Below, one piece after another: positions 6,552-7,452 of a DNA stretch of 7,452 nucleotides. The first letter of the stretch is position 1, and each line of letters begins with the position of its first letter. Source of the DNA: Rhodospirillales bacterium (GTDB lineage: Bacteria; Pseudomonadota; Alphaproteobacteria; Acetobacterales; Acetobacteraceae); assembly GCA_018971455.1 (NCBI GenBank), contig JAGXAV010000091.1, positions 1 through 7,452 on the forward strand, in the 5' to 3' direction. The notes beneath the pieces are model-generated. The model did no database searches and was not told the DNA's origin. It was given only the letters and a program-made list of their open reading frames with translations. Both the position numbers and the translations under genes were made by a program.

Positions 6552-7452
6552 CAGCCGCGCTCCAGCTCGGCGGCGAGCTCGGGCAGGGCGGTGAAGAGGT
6601 CGGCCACCAGGCCGTAATCGGCGACCTGGAAGATCGGCGCTTCCTCGTCCTTGTTGATGGCGACGATGACCTTGCTGTCCTTCATGCCGGCCAGGTGCTG
6701 GATCGCGCCCGAGATGCCCACCGCGACATAGAGCTGCGGCGCGACGATCTTGCCGGTCTGGCCGACCTGGTAGTCGTTGGGCACGAAGCCGGCATCGACG
6801 GCCGCGCGCGAGGCGCCGACGGCCGCCCCCAGCTTGTCGGCGATGGGATCGAGCAGCTTGAAGTTCTCGCCGTTCTGCATGCCGCGGCCGCCGGAGATGA
6901 CACGCCGAGCCGAGGTCAGCTCGGGCCGTTCGGACTTGGACAGTTCCTGTCCGACGAATTTCGACAGGCCGGCATCGCCCTTGGACGAGATTTTTTCGAC
7001 AGACGCGGAGCCGCCCTCCACCGGGGCCGCATCGAAGGCGGTGCCGCGGACGGTCAGGACCTTCACCTTGTCCGAGGTCTGGACGGTGGCGATGGCGTTG
7101 CCGGCATAGATTGGCCGCGTGAAGGTATCGGGACCTTCGACGCTCATGATCTCGCTGACCTGCTGAACGTCCAGCAGGGCAGCCACGCGCGGCATCGTGC
7201 TTTTGCCGAACGAGGTCGCGGCGGCCATCAGGTATTCGTAGGAGGAGCCGAGGTCGGCGATCAGCGGCGCCACGTTCTCGGGCAGGCCGTGGGCCAGCTC
7301 GGGCGCCTCGGCCAGCAGGACCTTGGTGACGCCGGCAACCTTGGCGGCCGCGTCGGCGACGGCCTGGGCGCCTTGACCCGCCACCAGGACCGTGACGTCG
7401 CCGCTCAGTTTGGTCGCAGCCGTCACCGCGTTGCGGGTGGCCGGCTTCAGCG
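6551..7452 (-). CDS. etfA: Electron transfer flavoprotein alpha subunit, 5' end beyond window
   Basis: This is the FAD-binding subunit of the EtfAB heterodimer, which takes electrons from acyl-CoA dehydrogenases and passes them to ETF:ubiquinone oxidoreductase. The N-terminal domain (from the right edge to about 6900) has the family pattern [15 protein letters not shown] near the edge and a Q-A-V-A-D-A-A segment (7366-7346). The C-terminal FAD domain (about 6895-6580) has [58 protein letters not shown] and VADYG, all typical flavin and AMP contacts, in order. The reading frame stays open to the edge; a GTG at 7424-7426 is internal, so the true start lies outside. From family length (about 310), only about a dozen residues are missing. 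It is co-directional with and overlaps hbd; the common etfB-etfA-hbd order predicts etfB just beyond the right edge. Confidence 0.96.
   Translation of the reverse strand, partial: LKPATRNAVTAATKLSGDVTVLVAGQGAQAVADAAAKVAGVTKVLLAEAPELAHGLPENVAPLIADLGSSYEYLMAAATSFGKSTMPRVAALLDVQQVSEIMSVEGPDTFTRPIYAGNAIATVQTSDKVKVLTVRGTAFDAAPVEGGSASVEKISSKGDAGLSKFVGQELSKSERPELTSARRVISGGRGMQNGENFKLLDPIADKLGAAVGASRAAVDAGFVPNDYQVGQTGKIVAPQLYVAVGISGAIQHLAGMKDSKVIVAINKDEEAPIFQVADYGLVADLFTALPELAAELERG
6560..6563 (-). promoter_or_regulatory. Ribosome binding site of hbd within the end of etfA
   Basis: The minus strand reads GGAG eight bases before the hbd ATG, inside the last codons of etfA. Together with the one-base stop/start overlap this supports translational coupling of the two genes in a single operon and fixes the hbd start. 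Confidence 0.55.

Noticed and set aside
5823..6617. 264-codon open frame on the plus strand opposite hbd
   Set aside because: It is antisense to a fully recognisable 3-hydroxybutyryl-CoA dehydrogenase, and its Gly/His/Asp-rich composition is the usual complement of that gene's codon use.
7424..7426. GTG as the etfA start
   Set aside because: The frame continues upstream to the window edge with family-typical residues (LKPATRNA), so the GTG encodes an internal Val.

Overview
The window looks like a piece of a high-GC alphaproteobacterial chromosome. An Acetobacteraceae or other Rhodospirillales host is my best guess. This rests on the very GC-rich flanking genes, the etfA-hbd gene pair, and the style of the DHA2 efflux pump; it is inference, because there is no rRNA or other marker here.

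Layout: (1) Bases 1-68 hold no gene I can call. (2) 69-1616 (+) is a 14-helix major facilitator superfamily exporter of the DHA2 (EmrB/QacA) type. (3) 1617-5618 is a block of three surface-glycan-type genes of clearly lower and uneven GC. It holds a class I SAM methyltransferase (1623-2342, -), a family-2-like glycosyltransferase with an extra N-terminal beta-rich domain (2442-3791, -, TTG start), and, divergently transcribed, a 559-residue protein joining a DXD-type (Gly_transf_sug / TcdA-TcdB-like) glycosyltransferase domain to a C-terminal SAM methyltransferase domain (3930-5609, +). (4) 5619-6551 (-) is 3-hydroxybutyryl-CoA dehydrogenase. It is translationally coupled (TGATG overlap) to the electron transfer flavoprotein alpha subunit gene (6551-7452, -), whose first codons lie beyond the right edge.

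How they work together: the etfA-hbd pair belongs to core fatty-acid/butanoate oxidation, and the efflux pump is an independent membrane transporter. The middle genes supply two glycosyltransferase and two methyltransferase activities, which suggests that they build and O-methylate a surface glycan (LPS/exopolysaccharide side chain or a glycoprotein). No substrate can be read from the sequence. The block sits between two convergent GC-rich genes with only 6 and 9 bases at its two tail-to-tail junctions. It has no visible transposase, integrase, tRNA or flanking repeat, so I see it as an acquired glycan cassette whose mechanism of entry is not visible. I found no CRISPR array, RNA gene, insertion sequence or complete intrinsic terminator.
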